Below are positions 58,191 through 61,100 of a stretch of 64,000 bases of DNA, in pieces. The notes below the pieces were generated by a model. The model was not told the origin of the DNA. It did not search any database and worked only from the letters and a program-made list of their open reading frames with translations. A program made the translations under genes and the position numbers. Numbering within the stretch: position 1 is the first letter of the stretch; every line of letters starts with the position of its first letter. Source of the stretch: Hippopus hippopus (taxonomy: Eukaryota > Mollusca > Bivalvia > Cardiida > Cardiidae); the NCBI GenBank assembly GCA_946811185.2, contig OX328104.1:13527918-13591917 (forward strand), given 5' to 3'.

Positions 58191-61100
58191 AACGCATGAT
58201 TATCATAGTATTAAACCTTTACCACAAATCCCGTGTTAAAATGACCTTAACCCTTTACCACACAGTCCTGAGTTTTAACGACCCTGACGAAAAAGGCTTT
58301 TGAAAACAGTGAGGGAAAAGGAGAAAATGCTGGTAACCAGCATTTTCTCCTTTTCCCACAATGTTTTCTACCCTTCCCAAAACAAATTTCATTTTTTGAG
58401 TCATGTTTATTTTGTCGTCTGCAAATGCTTTGAATTTGGACAAGTCTAAAATTTTGTTGTTTGGTAAAGAGTTAAGGAAGAAAACTTTGCAAAATATTGT
58501 GGAAAAAGGAGAAATGCTTGTAACCAGCATTTTCCTCCTTTCAAACAATGTTTTCTAGTTTTCTTTCCTTCCAAAGACCATCTCCACAATTTCAGCCACC
58601 TTTAACTTGTGGTCTGCAAATGCTTTGGATCTGGACTAGTAAAAAAACTCAGTCATTTCAGTAATGAGCTAGTTAACTCTTAACTTTTTCAAGATGGCAA
58701 AATATATGTGACTGAATGACTGAAATTTATCCTGTAGGGTTAAAAAACAATGTGGAAAAAGGAGAAAATGCTGGTTACCAGCATTTTGTCCTTTTCCCAT
58801 GATGTTTTGGAGGGCCTTCTTCCTCACAGTCGTTAAAAGTTGGGATTTTGAGGAATAGGGTAAAATATCTAATAACATAGTAAGGTACTTACTTTACATG
58901 TTTATTATTTAACTCCCGTACAAGGTAAGTAGAAAACCATTGATCAAAGTCTATATCATCAAACAGGTCAAAGGCAGCCAGTCCCACTGCATTGTACACT
59001 AAAAAACAAAACAGATCCAAAATGCTAATTCATATGTGTTACCTAAAAGTTCTATCATAGATATTTTTACTGGCTGACTAAACCCTTTACTATACGACAA
59101 ACTTCTAGACTTGTCCCAATTGAAAGCATTGGTAGACGACAAATCTAGTGTAGCTTAAATGAGATTTGCATGCACAAAGGCAGAAAAAATTGTGGGAAAA
59201 GTAGAAAATGCTGGTTACCAGCATTTTCTCCTTTTCCCACAACGTTCTCAAAGACACTCTTTCTGAGGGTCATTAAAACTGAACATTGTGTGGTAAAGAG
59301 TTAAAGAGATGAATTTCTACAAACATAGCTTTGGCAAAAAAATTATTGATTCATCGTTCTGCTGAAATTATCGAGGAATTGCATATGGAAAGTGTTGTCT
59401 TGGATCAGCCTGTGCGGACTGCACAGGCTGATACGAGATGACACTTTACGCAAATGTCCTAATGCCCATTTTCGCCTGTTGCAGGCCATATTTCAATAAC
59501 AGATACATTTTGTCATTATTGTAACTAAGTCATCTCCCATCTCTGAAACAAAACAAGAACACCGCATGCGGGTGCAAAGGGGTCGGCTGCAATTGCTTGA
59601 TTTGCAGTCAAAAATTCTATTAAGTCAAAAAGGGTGCATAACTGTGTTAAAATACTTTGACAGTTATCTACCCTTGTTGTATGGGTTCCTCTTTTTACAG
59701 TTCAAAACTTGTCCAAGTTTGAAGTAAGCATCTTCAGTAATAAGAGAGATATTACAAAATGTCTAAGTTTTTGCACCACAACACAGACTACGCCACAGCA
59801 ACAACAATACCTTGATGATTTTTTTAAAAAAAAAAATAGCCAAGCTAAAAGTTATATGAGCTTGCAACACGCGAAAAGGGGCATTCGAACATTTGCGTAA
59901 AGTGTCGTCTCGGATCAGCCTGCGCAGTCTAATCCGAGACGGCACTTTACGACTACATTAGATTTTATCCTACAGTAGACTTGCACAAAACAGAAAATTA
60001 CATAAAAACGGAAAGTGTCGTTTCGGATTAGCCTGCGCAGACTGCACAGGCTGATCCGGAACGACACTTTACGCAAATGTCTGAATGCCCCTTTTCGCAT
60101 GTTGCAGGCCATATGAGCCAAGCTCTTTAAAAAGGGGTGTAATGCATCTGTAAACAGTATGAATTCAGGTAAGACTCCACAGTCCATATAGGCTGACCTA
60201 GGTTGGAAGTCTTTGCTACTTGTCAATTTTCTGCATATCAAAGGACATTCTACTTCATGATTTAGATGGTTGTCAGACAAAACATATTTATGGATCCATT
60301 ATTATGTGATGACTTTGTTGGTTCAATGCATAATAGAAATGCATTAAATGTCCCTTTGCCAGATCAAGGCGCAATTATACATATGTTGATACCAGCATCT
60401 TTCCTCAGTATTGCAGGCATATTGTCTTCACTAAATTGGGTTTGAGAGGCTTCTACCATCTTCAACAACACCGATGAGAGGGACATCCTGTATTCCTTGA
60501 ATAAACTCAAAAACAGGGTCTCTGTGCAAGGCTGAAATTTAAACAGCAGAGAAAAAAGTCTTTTTATTGCAAGTTGTAGCATGATAAAAAGGTCGTACCT
60601 CCACCTTCTCTTTCCAAAGACTTGGAAACTGTTTAACCCTTTACCAAGTCATCGCCAGTTTTAAGGACGCTGCGAAAGAAAGCTTTAGAAAACATTGTGA
60701 GAAAAGGAGAAAATGCTGATAACCATCATTTTCTCCTTTATCTCACAATGTTTCCTTCCCTTATTAAGACAAGTCCCGTTATTTGAGCCACAATCAGTGT
60801 GTCCTTTGCAAGTGCTGTCCTTTGCAAGTGCTGATATGGACAAGTCTAAAATTCTGTCATCTGGTAAAGAGCTAAGTAGTAACAGTATGCACTGAACAGC
60901 ATCAAGTGTTGTATAGATCATGATCAGACAACAATGAATTTGTAGTCAAACTATGGATAGTTACACTACTTGTATCTTAAATAATGTTTTATATGTACCA
61001 GAAAAATATGTCATATTACCCATCACACATCTAGACTTTAAATTTACAAGCCCAATTTAAGTTTCCAACATTGCCAAAATCTCAAAATTGACATGATAGG